Source: Asterias rubens (lineage: Eukaryota; Echinodermata; Asteroidea; Forcipulatida; Asteriidae). Taken from it: 64,000 nt of DNA. The notes beneath the pieces are model-generated. The model had not been told where the DNA came from. It searched no databases and saw nothing but the letters and a program-made list of their open reading frames with translations. Positions 47,801 through 59,682 of this stretch are shown here, piece after piece (position 1 is the stretch's first letter; every line of letters begins with the position of its first letter). Made by a program: the position numbers and the translations under genes. The stretch lies in assembly GCF_902459465.1 (NCBI RefSeq), contig NC_047062.1, positions 18,669,994 through 18,733,993 of the forward strand. The letters are read 5' to 3'.

Positions 47801-48254
47801 GCAAAATGTGTTATTTTTGTCTGAAGGCCTTGTTGTTATAAAGATGTTACTGGTATTAAGCATCCAGGCACATTTTAAGGTGGTGCTGATGGAGTATGTA
47901 AAGCTCGTTGTGAAAATATTTTGACTCCCCGAGCATACCGAGTGACTAACCCTGTAAGCATGCATGAAAGCCCCCCCCCCCCTTTAAAAATAAAATGCTC
48001 TCATCTTGTTGAACAAAGAAGTTAATAATTATTGGAAAGCAAACAATCATTGACATGTGAATTGATTAATGGTTTTGCAATGCAAATACAGACTCGTCCA
48101 TAGGGCAACAGCCAGTATGCATGCAAATTTAATAAAGCAAAATTCCATACTTTTTATCTTCTTGAGAATAGTCAGAAGATTTGTGTGCATGTCATCAATG
48201 CGTCAGAAAAAAACTATAGTAAAATCTTTGGGTAAAATCATGTATACAATTCTT

Positions 48255-48345
48255 TTTGGAAAAGTGTTGGTTCTGAGAAAAGCTGGTGTGGTCTCGACGT
48301 TTCAAACAGTATACTCTGTGCGTCTTCAGGAGAAGACCACATCAG
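48255..48345 (-). repeat. Penelope-type repeat with intact hammerhead ribozyme core
   Basis: Minus strand: GGTCTTCTC, then CTGAAGA (48323-48329), stem II CGCACAG / CTGTTTG with loop AGTATA and one mismatch, GAAA (48300-48303), ACGT as stem III, C17 (the expected cleavage site), and GAGACC for stem I. All core nucleotides fit the CTGANGA..GAAA pattern. The self-complementary ACGT in place of a closed stem III is the form that works as a dimer. Confidence 0.65.
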
Positions 48346-49977
48346 TTCTTCTTAGAATAAACACTTCTTCCAAACGAGTTTTATATATGGTACCTCAGGT
48401 TTTACTAAAGATTTTCTTATGATCCACACCGTGTTAAGCTTCAAACACGAGTGTCCTTGCACAATACCCGACATTCAACTTTATACACATAATCATGTAC
48501 CAGCAAAAAGAGGAAATGACTTCCAACAGTTTTCTGTGACACTAAGTGTGTATTATATTTTTGTTGGAAACAAAGGATATTGCATACCCCACATACAAAG
48601 AAATTTCCTGATAGGAAAAAACTAATAACTTGTCTCTGACTTTACATAAAAACAATTGGACATCTTCATTTTGTGCACAAAATTGAAATTATGTTTTATT
48701 TCTCATCAAATCAAGTAAGTGTACACTTTATGTGTGTCAACCAACGACAAAGTTGAGCCGTTTGTTGTAATTAGGATCAATAGCAATCCATCTTGTTTAA
48801 TAAAAAATTATTGAAAAACAAAATTATACTAAAAATCCTACTCAAGATAATAATAAGCATCTACTGTACACAAATGTTTAACATTAGCTTATTCCAAGAA
48901 TATTGAGGCGCAGTCACTAAATCAGACATGGCCTACGGTTATGCCAATTTTTGTTTGATGTTTTTCTTGTCCTTGTCCTTACAAAAAGTAAACACTAAAG
49001 ATTTGTAATACTAAAGCTGTAACAAAGCTGTAAAAAAAACTCCAAAATTAAACAAAACATTTTCTGTGCTTCATAAAAGATTTATCAATCGTTTTTGCTC
49101 TAAACACAAAGTGACCCCAACAAGACCCACAGGGTAAACTGCCATTTAAAATGCCAAACAAAAACAACCAACCCCAACCAACCCCTCCCTTACAGACATG
49201 CAATTACATACTTGATGCAAGTACAGCTATTTATAAAATTTATGATTTTTTCTTAATAAATACAGTCACTGTGTTGCCTAATGTATCCAAAAAGGTCTTT
49301 TCCTATGTCACTCCTCACAAAGCTGTTTGGGCGAAAGATTGCAATGCCAGACCCTGATAAGCGCTTGTTTTGGGGGGCCTTCTGACCCCCCCCCCCCCCA
49401 GTCCTCCTGAAAACTTCACTTTGGCAATTGGCTATTGAAGGATTTGAGACTGTGTAGGGTTAAAGCTGTTCTACTTTTTATGCGCAATCAAAGCATAACA
49501 CAACCTGTTACAAAATGGCAGAGCATCGTAAGTATGCCAATCTATTACCCAAATGGCAGACAATGTGAATCATACATGCACATAGTTCAAGGACTAATAT
49601 AGTCGATGGATATTTTGTCTGGATTCAAACCAGAGATATAAAAAAATATTTAAAAAACAGCACAAGTAAATTTCGAAACAAAGTTCAACTGCCATAATCG
49701 TAATCATATTCATACTATTGCTTTATGAAATTTGTTAAGATTTGTTTTTACATAATATGCAGCTTTGACGACATTAAAATTCTGCTGTCAACTCGATATT
49801 AAATATCATAAACACGACTGGTACTTATGCATCCGTTTCTTCACAATTAATATAAAATAACTTTACATTAAAGGCTTATGTTGACTTCAGAAATCATGTT
49901 GTTTTATCGGTAATTAGGTGGTATCATCATTTTAAGGCTTTCTTCAATGAACGTTTAATGGTGCTAGAATTCTTCTA

Positions 49978-50119
49978 CCAAGCCTGGAATTTCATCTTTG
50001 AGAGGGCAAGGTCATTTTCATATTGCAAATGGCACTTACTTCCGTTGAAAAATCTTAAAATCTATGGCAAAATTTTGACGGGGCACCAAGGCCAAGACCC
50101 AGGGCAACTAATTCCAGGC
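49978..50119 (+). repeat. Dispersed repeat, AGGCCTGGAATTTCAT family, copy 3
   Basis: It begins AAGCCTGGAATTTCATC and ends AACTAATTCCAGGC, with GAGGGCAAGG, CATTTTCATATTGCAAA and GGGCACCAAGGCCAAG inside. The inverted ends are clearest in this copy. Confidence 0.65.
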
Positions 50120-50808
50120 AGATTCCACTTAATTTTTTCCTAATATCAACCCCCGAAACAGTTTTGTCACTTTTTGAAAATAATAGTGATAAACGTTGAC
50201 AACGAATAAGATACTTCTTTGAAAACTAAAACACCTAATATGATAATTATTATTACAGGAAATTTCAAATGAAATATCTCTTTGAGGCACCACTTTCTCA
50301 CAAGGCACACAGATGTTGTACATACGGACAGAATGGGTGAATTTTTCAGTCGTTTCACCCAAAACAGGCTGTAGTTTGGACAGACCCAAAACATGTCTTA
50401 AGATTTAAGCAATTTGCGGCATTAAGTTGTCAACCTGCTGAGAATTTGTATCCTGATATCCTACACCAGTTTTTGGACGTCTTTATTGTTCAAAGCTCGT
50501 TAATTGAGAGTTAACCACCTAAAATGTCAAGTACCGAGGATATTGTGTAGGCTAAAGAATCTTTTTCGTATTCAAACTCAAATCATAAAGATTACATTCA
50601 CATAAAGTTGTGAGTTTGTCTCTCAAGTTTGATCATAGCATGCACCTTTAGTAAGAAAAATGTCGTTTGATAAAAATAGTTTTACGCCGAGGGCAGGTGC
50701 TTCGATTTCAAGTCTAGCACATGTCCTTTGCATTCTGGACTTGACTTAAATATATAACCGAGCGAAAGTTTAAGTTATTGGTTCTTTAACTATGGTCTTT
50801 ATTTACAC

Positions 50809-53598
50809 TCATTCTAATCCCAGTTTGAGGAACAACAAAGGCATGCCTACATATACAATAGAAAGTAACACAATGAAAGTGGTGTAGCGATATGGTATTT
50901 CAACATACAATAGCCGTTTGGTGCGTTCATTTATCTCCGTGTTAAAAACAACAGAAATAACTTGAAGGATGAAAGCTCTTACTGGCACGTAAATCATGAG
51001 TGACAATACTTGAGTAACCAAGTATTTGATGAGCATTAACCCTGCTGTGTTCCAGTCTGGCCACTCGATGACCCCTCCCAGAGGGGCTAGTACATCAGGG
51101 AGCATCCCCGTGCGGTAGTTGAACCAGAAGCCGCAGAAGGCACCAGACACTGAACCAAGACTACTGATGGTGTCGGCTCTAGAAGAAGCAACCCCATTCT
51201 GGCAGGGGTAGATGAGGCAGAAGAACACCGACACCGAGATGAGGACCAGTGGGGCCTGGGGATGGGTCACCAGGAAATAATCCAAGGGGTCCAACAATGG
51301 CCAAAGGAGAAGCATCAGAATCCAGATTAGGGTCTCACCAGCGATAACGTCCTATTAAGACAAAAGGGGTTGGATTCAAATGAAAGGGTTACAATTGGTC
51401 TGTGGTCATCAGAGTATAATTTTGAGGTTGGTTTGAAATCTCCCTCCACAACCAACAGCACAACATTCAACAACACTTTGTGTCACTCTCCCCTACTTGC
51501 TCACTGATTTTGTCCTGCAAAGGAAATGAGCTCATAATCCACCATAACAATGTTATCGTCCAATGTGGTTGTGGGTTCGAATCCCACCAGATTTTTTTAA
51601 CAGAATGCAGGAAAGTACTGAGTATAGTGACTGAGGAGTACACAGACACTACACACACATCGGTGTGTATAGGTGAAACCAAAATGAATATTGTGCGCAA
51701 ATTTTACATTTATTAAATGTTGTCTTCCCATAAAAGCGCAACGCTGCATGTGTTCACACACCAAAAACATCTATCGTCCAATTATATACTTCTTTTTGCG
51801 TTAGTGAGGGTGCTGTTTGAGACGGTTTCATTGAGAACTACCTAAGCTATTTAAAGAAAGAAACTGAATCTATCTTTGTTTTCTAAATTCCAGGAAGTAC
51901 ATTTTATGTAAATCCACTGATTTATACCCTGATTAAATTAGAGACGATGGTTATTTACACAAAGACCTGAAACTGGTTTTCTTTCAGGAACAGTAACATA
52001 ATTTGCTGTTATAGATGGGAATTGGTATATTCTACCATCCTCTTCTGAAACTCTCTGTACCATTTTCAAAGTGGCCACACCTGTCAATAAATGGTAAAAA
52101 AATGGATTAATTATAAATTCTACTTACCAATATAAAATGCATTCCTTTGTACAGTCTGCTGAAACATACCAGTGCAGTCCAGCTGCATGCTAGCACTACA
52201 CCCAATGCATGTGGATACTAGAGAAGAATAAAAAAGAAACAAATAATCTGTAAAGTTGTTATGGTCATGTTTGATGTTCTTCTTCGGCAAGAGTAGAGTA
52301 AAGATGCTTAAAAAAAAAGACAAAAACTCATATCTGGATAAATTATTGGGGACACCTTCTATGGAATATTATATACCCTCTTGCAAATAGGGTCAGTTGC
52401 GACTAGTGAAATTCACTACTCAACTAGTCGCGCTTCAAATAGTTGCGACTTTCGACACTAGTTGCAACTAATTTTTAAATCCCAAGATGCATTGCAGCAT
52501 ATGTAGCGGGTGCAAGAATATAGTATTAGTAAACTTTGTGCTAAAACTGGATTGAAGGATTGTATCAATGATGATAGTGATGTCTGATTGTGTTTCGTGA
52601 AGTAAAGATTTGTGTTAATTATGTATGTTATCGTAAATAGACACGAGTGACACAAATGTTTCACCAGGCAGGAATTTGCAACTAATTTGTTGAAGTCATG
52701 CGGCATGATTAACCGCGTAGTTGAATAACAGTAGTCGGGACCCGACTAAGCAATCAATAGTCGCGGCTTGTCGTGATTTCAACATTTTGTACTGTGCTCC
52801 AGTTACTGGGTGTCTTTTACTAATAACTCTCCATCCAGTCCTATTCTAATATATGGCGAGGCTGGAGGGTTACGTCTTACGACAGGAGGATGAGAGGATG
52901 GAGGGTTGCAAATATTTATCGCAATTATTTCCTCCTACCTACAACTCAATATCCATCCATGTTTTTATTTAGTTTACTACAGAAGTGCCAGCATACCAGC
53001 TTACATGACAAGCTTTATTTACCTCATAATGATTCCAAGTGCCAATCAAGAACGTGAAGGGTATCAAAGTACCGACCATAGCGTGTGTGGATGGCATTCC
53101 ATACTCCATCAGATATCGTCTCTCCATCCTTACAACCGGTGGTTCACTGGGCCGCGGCCATTTCAACAACTCTTTAGCCGCCTGCCCAATGTACATAGTT
53201 ATTGCCCATGTTAGCAGCACTCGTCTTGAAACCCACCACGATAAATTAGAAATGACCATTGAGAATAGAATAAAATAAAATGCATCTGATCCAAGCCAGG
53301 CACCGAAAGAAAACAAGTAGTACCAAAACTTGTTGCGGACGATGAAGAGCGGTTCATGCTTCCGGGTTGCTGCTCCATCGTGGACCTCATTTTCAACACC
53401 GTGTTTTGGTCCAGCGCCGTTCGCCGTGGTTGAGCTGCCGTTGTTGATGTTGGCGTCATCACTACCACCGTGCCCGGGTCCGGGGTAAAGACCGAACCAT
53501 CTCTGGAAATACGCAACGGTGTTTGCGTCGTACAATGGCAAACGACTTCTTTCGGATGTTTGGCCAAAGAGTTTTTGCTTATTCAGGGTTAATTTCAT
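50809..53598 (-). CDS. Sphingosine-1-phosphate phosphatase, copy A
   Basis: An ER membrane enzyme of the PAP2 fold that dephosphorylates sphingosine 1-phosphate (SGPP1/2 family). Three coding exons on the minus strand: 53023-53598, 52128-52217 and 50809-51351, giving 402 residues. Catalytic motifs are complete: C1 KELLKWPRP (142-150), C2 MPSTHAM (PSTH 169-172), and C3 SRLYKGMHFILD (212-223), whose last Asp is added by the third exon. A Gly/Asn-rich acidic linker (about 40-70) precedes the first membrane segment. The C-terminal 180 residues hold several hydrophobic helices (LMLLLWPLLDPLDYFLVTHP). An AATAAA on the minus strand lies six bases after the stop (50798-50803). The similarity fits SGPP1 and SGPP2 about equally, so no symbol is given. 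Copy B lies 6 kb upstream in the same orientation. Confidence 0.93.
51500..51690 (+). repeat. SINE fragment in intron 2 of SGPP copy A
   Basis: GGTTGTGGGTTCGAATCCCA is a perfect box B, preceded by a weak tRNA-like half and followed by AACAGAATGCAGGAAAGTAC. Confidence 0.45.
52380..52800. repeat. GTTGCGACTAGT-rich repeat in SGPP copy A intron 1
   Basis: GCGACTAGT, CAACTAGTCGC, ATAGTTGCGACT and CACTAGTTGCAACT cluster at 52390-52475, and AGTCGGGACCCGACT and AATAGTCGCGGC recur near 52735-52770. It looks like the two ends of a decayed element, but I could not define its limits. Confidence 0.35.
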
Positions 53599-54409
53599 GG
53601 TGGGGTTTCAGCAATGAATCCTCAAAGAATGCTGGTGGAGCACCACTTACACAGACACGACTGTAGACAGCTGACAGGTTGAAGTGCCTAGCCTAGTAGT
53701 AGAGTGGAGTGGTCAGGGGTTGGAGGGGGAGAGGTGTGGTGCATGCATGAGAGGACTGGTGAGAGTGTAATAGGTCGGGCGTGTATGTACAGTACATAAT
53801 GACCATGTAGACCCAAAGTTACAGTGTGCGCTGATTACATTCCGTGTACCGGCTATTCGGTTTTAGATATATGACTTTTGAACTTGTTGGTTGGTAACAC
53901 GTTTTACTACGTACATTACATTATGAGATTGGTTGAATAGTACGCGCACCAGCTATATCCGATGTTAAGCCATCCAATCGGCTCTATTTTAAATAGTACC
54001 AAAAGTATGTAATATGGGGGGCCAGTCTAAGAATTGCTGTCAAATTATCACGCCACTATTTTTGTACACGCGGGTTAGACGTGACAGGCGTGTCGGTCTT
54101 CCGGGTAACTTACAACAACAAAAACAGTGCTAATGCTACTTCCATCATTTCACTCATTTTCCATCCGACCACGTAATTATAGGGATCACTCAGAGAATTA
54201 CAAAATGTCCTCAAATCATCCCAGCCCCCCTAGGAGGAGGAATCTTCCCTTGCCGCACGCGGCTATCAAGTCCTGAATCTGCCCGTTTGATGGTGTGACA
54301 TGTTTTTAAAGTTGCATTAGAGGGAGGAGATCAAAACGCGCAATTAAATTCAAACACGTTTCACAATCTTGGTGTGACAAGCGATCGCGATGACGGGAAA
54401 CAGGGTTTG

Positions 54410-54850
54410 TCATTACAGTGCAAAACTCGAGCCTCATATTAATGATAGTCAAAACATGGAGGGACATTGATAGTGTGTCCGTCCCCTCAAAAAGTGGGGG
54501 AGGTGTCCCCTGCCCCCTTTAGATTGATGCCATTACGCGGGTTTTGCAATACTAGTGAATTTCATCTAAAGATGGTCAAAAAGACATTGGGGGGGGGGGG
54601 GTGGGAGGGGGCATTTTGATATTGTGCCTCCCCACCGTTCAAAGTGTGGGACACTCCCTTGTCCCTCTCACTCTTGTAACTGGGGGACGATGAATCCTTC
54701 GGGTGTGAGGTCAGTTACGGCGTGCGGTCCGGGCCCGCTTAAGGGCCCGGGAAAATACTGCATTGCAGATGCTGGTCAAAAACATGTCAAAATTTAGGGG
54801 GGGGGGACATGTCCCCTGTCAACCCCTCCCCCCCCCCCCCCGATTGACGC
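54410..54850. repeat. Diverged tandem block with long G/C runs
   Basis: Three blocks, starting near 54417, 54547 and 54757, share GCA..ACT..ATG.TGGTCAAAA-type sequence followed by a GGGG-rich tract and TGTCCCCT. A palindrome, CCGGGCCCGCTTAAGGGCCC, lies at about 54729. G runs of 12 and 9 could form quadruplexes, but they may also be assembly-unstable. Confidence 0.4.
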
Positions 54851-55057
54851 CCACGCAACACATTATTATTGCCAGTGTGTTTATAGAGCTTATAATTTGA
54901 AGTCGTGAGTTTTATTGAGTGTGGATGAACTCCTTTTAAAAAAGTTGACAGGATCAATACACGTTTCCTGGTAACATGACACAATTGCCCATTCCGAAAT
55001 CAATACCGAAGCAGGGTGACCAAACGAAGATCGATTTGGTCCCTCATGACCACGGCC

Positions 55058-55080
55058 CCCCCCCCCCCCCCCCCCCCCCC
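55058..55080. repeat. Poly-C tract
   Basis: More than 20 C in a row, next to the left end of the inverted-repeat element. Confidence 0.9.
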
Positions 55081-55084
55081 GCTA

Positions 55085-58000
55085 TTTGTTTCTTTCCCAA
55101 ACGACATTGCAATGATTTGGTAACAGAGCAAGCCAATTTCATATTTGACGGAAAGAGCCAATACTATGAGGGGCCGTTTATGACTAATAAATGAGCAAAC
55201 TCATATTATATAAGAGCAAAACCATATATATGAGCAAAACCATATATATAAGAGCAAATCCATACATATAGGAGCAAACCAATATATATAAGAGCAAACC
55301 AATATATTTAAGAGCAAAGATAAATATATCATGATCAAAAAATATGATCAAAAAATATATATCAAAGACCACCGAAAATTTATAAAGGATCAACGGCAAA
55401 TAATTATATTATAAAGGACCAAAAACTAAAATATAAAAGACAAACACAAATATATTTAACAGCGCCCTCTATATTGGCATAGTTTCATATATACATATAT
55501 ATAAGACATGTGCACCCATATATAATAAGACATAAAAGTCTCATACTGATCTGATCAGTGTGCATGCTGCACGTACACCGACAGCGATTCCTCTCTTCAA
55601 TACTATAGTGTAAAAACAAATTAGGATAACAGGAAAACTGTTCATAATCAAAAACTATAAATCAACTGTCCAACCTTTTTACACCGTGTGTTCGAAATCT
55701 TAAAAGTTTTGGTTTTACGCTGTGAGAGATAGTCCGCCATTTACTTTGCTAATGTATGCACGACATTGGAGCGACGTCATATGTTTTCATTACTTTCATT
55801 GGTTCTTATTTTTATTCTTTATTTGGCCATTAAACAATTACAAATACAAGCCTGAGCAGACAGTATGTCAAATAGGTAATATAAGTACATGTACCCTCCT
55901 CTTACCAGTTTTCACGGTATTATGCCTTTTTCTTTGACATGGGAAAAAAATAATGATGCCATAATCAACCGATGCCCTAATTATCTTCATTTGTTAATTA
56001 TAAAGTATGCAAACATTATATTAAAACTTGATGGACATTGAAATGTTACACTACACACCGATCTTCGATGACTTCAACTGGCCCCATTTGTTTTGAGTTT
56101 TTCCTGAAACAAGAAAGTATGGTTTCCCGGTGAACCCATACATGGAAGAAACATCTGCAGTGATTACAAGTGTTCTTTGAGACTCTGTGTATGACTCTAT
56201 AGCCAGTAGTTGTCTTCGTTTTATTCAAAATATTTTTTAATGAAATTAAAAAAATTACCATGGTAATTTGCAAAAAATTACAAAAATAACAAATTTAATA
56301 AAAAGTGTGAATAATCATTGGCTTTCAAATCTGATTTTTATTTAGTTTTTTTCCCTTTTTTTTCTTAACATTTATGATAAAGCGTATAAATAAACAGGGT
56401 GATAATTGAATCAACAAGCTGATGTTTAAATTTTAATATTAATAATAATATTGATATGAGGGTTAAAAAATAAAAATCTCAAAAAATATTAGAAAATGAT
56501 ATAAGGCACATGGCTTCTTTAAGCCTCTGGATTTTTTTTTCAGAATGCTCAGCAAAATATTCAGTAACATGATTTGATCATCATGAATTGTGAATTGAAA
56601 TAGTGTTTGATTAAAAACTTTTTGGGTGGGCAAATATTTTTATATGGCCTCAACATTATGACATATTTTTGTACCTTGTAGAAATGCCTAAAATACCAAA
56701 CTTTTTGCATTTACAAAGGCAAATAACCAGTGGAGCCTTACATGTTTCTAAGTTTTGGTCAAGGGAGAGGAGACTCTTTTCTTGGCAAATAAAACCACAA
56801 ATATTTTATCTAGGGACTGTTTACATCGCTCACAGAGAGGTACATGTAAAAGATTTGCCACGATTTTAGGGACACCTTGAAAACAGGACCTCATAATACA
56901 AAAGTTACAAAGCAAGAAAAACAGTGAGGGCACGAAATTACACAAGAACCCTAATGTGAGGGCCAGGATCAACAGGTATTTTATTGAATATTAAGAAGCT
57001 GGTATGCCGTGCAAAATAAATCAAAAATCTCATTCAATTATAATAAACAAATTAATTACAACTATAAGTCACGCAGTCGCGACGTGTCGGTCACCCTCTC
57101 CCTTTCCCAGCGAAACGTACGCTACCAAGTGCCAGACCAAGGCTGAATTTACGGCTCGGTGATTTTCGTTCCCGATTTTAACCTTTGACGGCTGTTGACG
57201 TCCTTTTTATGAGACTTTTATGTCTTATGTGCACATGTCTTATATATGAAACTACGTCCAATATAGAGGGCGCTGTTAAATATATTTGTGTTTGTCTTTT
57301 ATATTTGAGTTTTTGATCCTTTATATTTATTTTTGCATCTATTATATATTTGCCGTTGATCTTTATATATATTTTCGGTGGTCTTTTATATAAATTGTTT
57401 GCTCCTATATATATGCGTTTGCTCTTATATATATGGGTTTGCTTCTATATTATATGGTTTTTGCTTTTTTACATAATATATATATGGTTTTGCTCCTATA
57501 AATATATGGTTTTGCTCTTATATAAAATTAAATGGGTTTGCTCCTATATATATGGGTTTGCTCCTATATATGTGGTTTTGCTCCATTATATATGTGGTTT
57601 TGCTCCAATATATATGGTGTTGCTCCTATGTTTGCTCCTTTATATGTGGTTTTGCTCCTATATATATGGTTTTGCTCCTATATATATGGTTTTGCTCCTA
57701 TATATATGGTTTTGCTCCTATATATGGGTTTGCTCTTATATTTATATGGTTTTGCTCCTATATATATGGGTTTGCTCCTATATATGTGGTTTTGCTCCTA
57801 TATATATGGTTTTGGTCCTATATATGTGGGTTTGCTCCTATTATGTGGTTTTGCTCCTTTATATGTGGTGTTGCTCCTATATATATGGTGTTGCTCCTAT
57901 ATATATGGTGTTGCTCCTATATATATGGTTTTGCTCCTATATATATGGGTTTGCTCCTATATAAAAATTATGTGGTTTTGCTCCTATATATATGGTTTTG

Positions 58001-58170
58001 CTCCTATATATATGGTTTTGCTCCTTTATATATGGTTTTGCTCTTATATATATGGTTTTGCTCTTATATATATGGTTTTGCTTATTTAGTCATAAACGGT
58101 CCCTCATGCTATGAAATCACAGCGGCAGGGGAAAAAAATATTGCAATGTCGTTTGGGGAAAAAAAATCGC
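55085..58170. mobile_element. ~3-kb inverted-repeat element with 20-bp minisatellite arms
   Basis: Left outer sequence CCCAAACGACATTGCAAT (55095) returns inverted at the right as ATTGCAATGTCGTTTGGGG (58139). Next inward GGGGCCGTTTATGACTAA pairs with TTAGTCATAAACGGTCCC, then arrays of the unit GGTTTTGCTCCTATATATAT (20 bp), then an arm with ACAGCGCCCTCTATATTGG / CCAATATAGAGGGCGCTGTT and AAAGTCTCAT / ATGAGACTTT. The right array (57400-58085) has about 33 units, the left only a handful. The 1.6-kb centre (55560-57190) shows no recognisable coding sequence. I interpret it as a non-autonomous transposon with satellite-bearing inverted repeats. Confidence 0.7.
57400..58085 (+). repeat. 20-bp minisatellite GGTTTTGCTCCTATATATAT, about 33 units
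   Basis: The period is exactly 20 in the best part (57661-57720). Because 20 is not a multiple of 3 and the unit lacks stops on the plus strand, all three plus frames stay open for 185-224 codons with a 20-residue cycle. These are not genes. Confidence 0.9.
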
Positions 58171-59682
58171 CGCCCGCGCATCCCCCATCCCAGTGCACAA
58201 ACGTCTGTGGCACAAACTCCTTCTGATATAGCGCCCTCTTTTGAATTTTGATTTGGGGGACTCCGGCGGACATTTATTTCCCTCGGTGTCCGGCTTCTAT
58301 CAATGCAGTTTATAAAACACCAGATGTGCATCTTTTCAATTGCGAAAGAACCAACCATACTTTTCTTGCATTTTTTCTTTTAAATAGCATCAGAACAGGT
58401 GCACTTGTTGAATGTAATGCTGTTGTTACATACAATCGATGATTGACCCATCATCCCATTGTTATTGCTTTGTTGCTCTGCGTAAAGCCCCCCAACTGAT
58501 TCATATCAACAAAAACATTATTTTTCTGAACATTTTTTAAAGTAACAGATCAGCAGTTGGATGGGGATTGCTAAATACTAATGACATTATAAAGCCTCAA
58601 AATACAAATTTCGACTCGACAAGAAAAAAATACATAACTCATTTGTATTGTATTTTGCTTCACCAGTTTAATATTGTTCCATAGCGGAGCTCACAAATCG
58701 CAGACACGTTTGACAACAAGAAAGTCTCATCTGCGTACACGTAGTTGACAAAATATTGTATATTAAAATACAAAAAAATATAAACATTTGATTATTTGAT
58801 TACATTTGATTATAATATAATCACAATTGAAAACTTTCATGAAATTTTTACGAATTTTATTTAAAGTTAAGTTCAAGTTAACAGTTTTATTTTAGAGTAA
58901 TAATCATTTAATTCTAATTCTTCTAGCACAGTATTTGACTTAATTAAATATGCATAAATTTATCTTGCTGGTTGGAAAGAAAAGATGCAGCAGTGAATCT
59001 GGCAGAAAATTACTTCTTATAGAATTATACAAAAACGTAATGGGTGGGCATAGGTGGGTGGACAAGATAAACATTAAACAATTTTTGTCTCAAACTTTAA
59101 AAAAACAAAAACAATTCTAAAACACTAAGAGATGTCAAAAGAGTTACAAATCATTTTAATCTACTTCAGAGACAGATAAGTTTAATGTTGGGTTCAATGC
59201 ATTCGATTAACTGGAAATCACTTCTTCTTTTGCGATAACAAACCATTCCAACGATTTCGAGTATTGTATCTGAGGAAATAATATTGACAGTTGTGGACAA
59301 TTCCTTGCAAACATGAAATCCTAATAAATAAGACCACTTCATCAGAAGATTATGAACAATTTACACGGCTGCAACCATGTTTGTCCTGTATATATACATT
59401 TATACTCAGTTTTACTTGTTGTGATTGAGAAACTGATTTCAAACTCCAGTTTTAAAAATATCCTTTCATAAAAAAAACTGCAAGGTTTTCTTTATGCAAA
59501 AAAATATTACAAAATAATAATGAAACCAAAATCAATATTTTACAGAAAATGTCACTGGAAACTGAGCTTGAACCCACTTGCCCCCCCCCCCCCATAATGA
59601 GCAGCTTTGCATTGTTTGTTTGCAATTAATGTAATAACAGGGGTTCCTAACCCCTTCTAAAACTCCTAAATCACCCATCCAA

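Larger units (their letters stand above)
43131..50796. other. GNMT 3' flank and intergenic stretch
   Basis: No exon was recognised in 7.6 kb. It contains a poly-G tract (43713), a 172-bp tandem repeat (44110), TG-rich sequence to 44760, a dispersed repeat (47540-47800), a hammerhead-bearing repeat (48.3 kb) and a GGCCTGGAATTT copy (49978). The remainder is AT-rich. Confidence 0.4.
53599..59682. other. Between the two SGPP copies: repeats only
   Basis: No exon was seen. In order: the copy A 5' flank; a stretch with GGCTCTATTTTAAATAGTAC (53970), partly shared with 34.15 kb; a G-run-rich diverged tandem block (54410-54850); the inverted-repeat element (about 55040-58170); and AT-rich sequence to the copy B stop codon. 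Confidence 0.5.

Noticed and set aside
57350-58226. Three overlapping plus-strand ORFs of 185-224 codons that look like membrane proteins
   Set aside because: The 20-bp minisatellite lacks stops in all three frames; the three proteins are the same 20-residue cycle.
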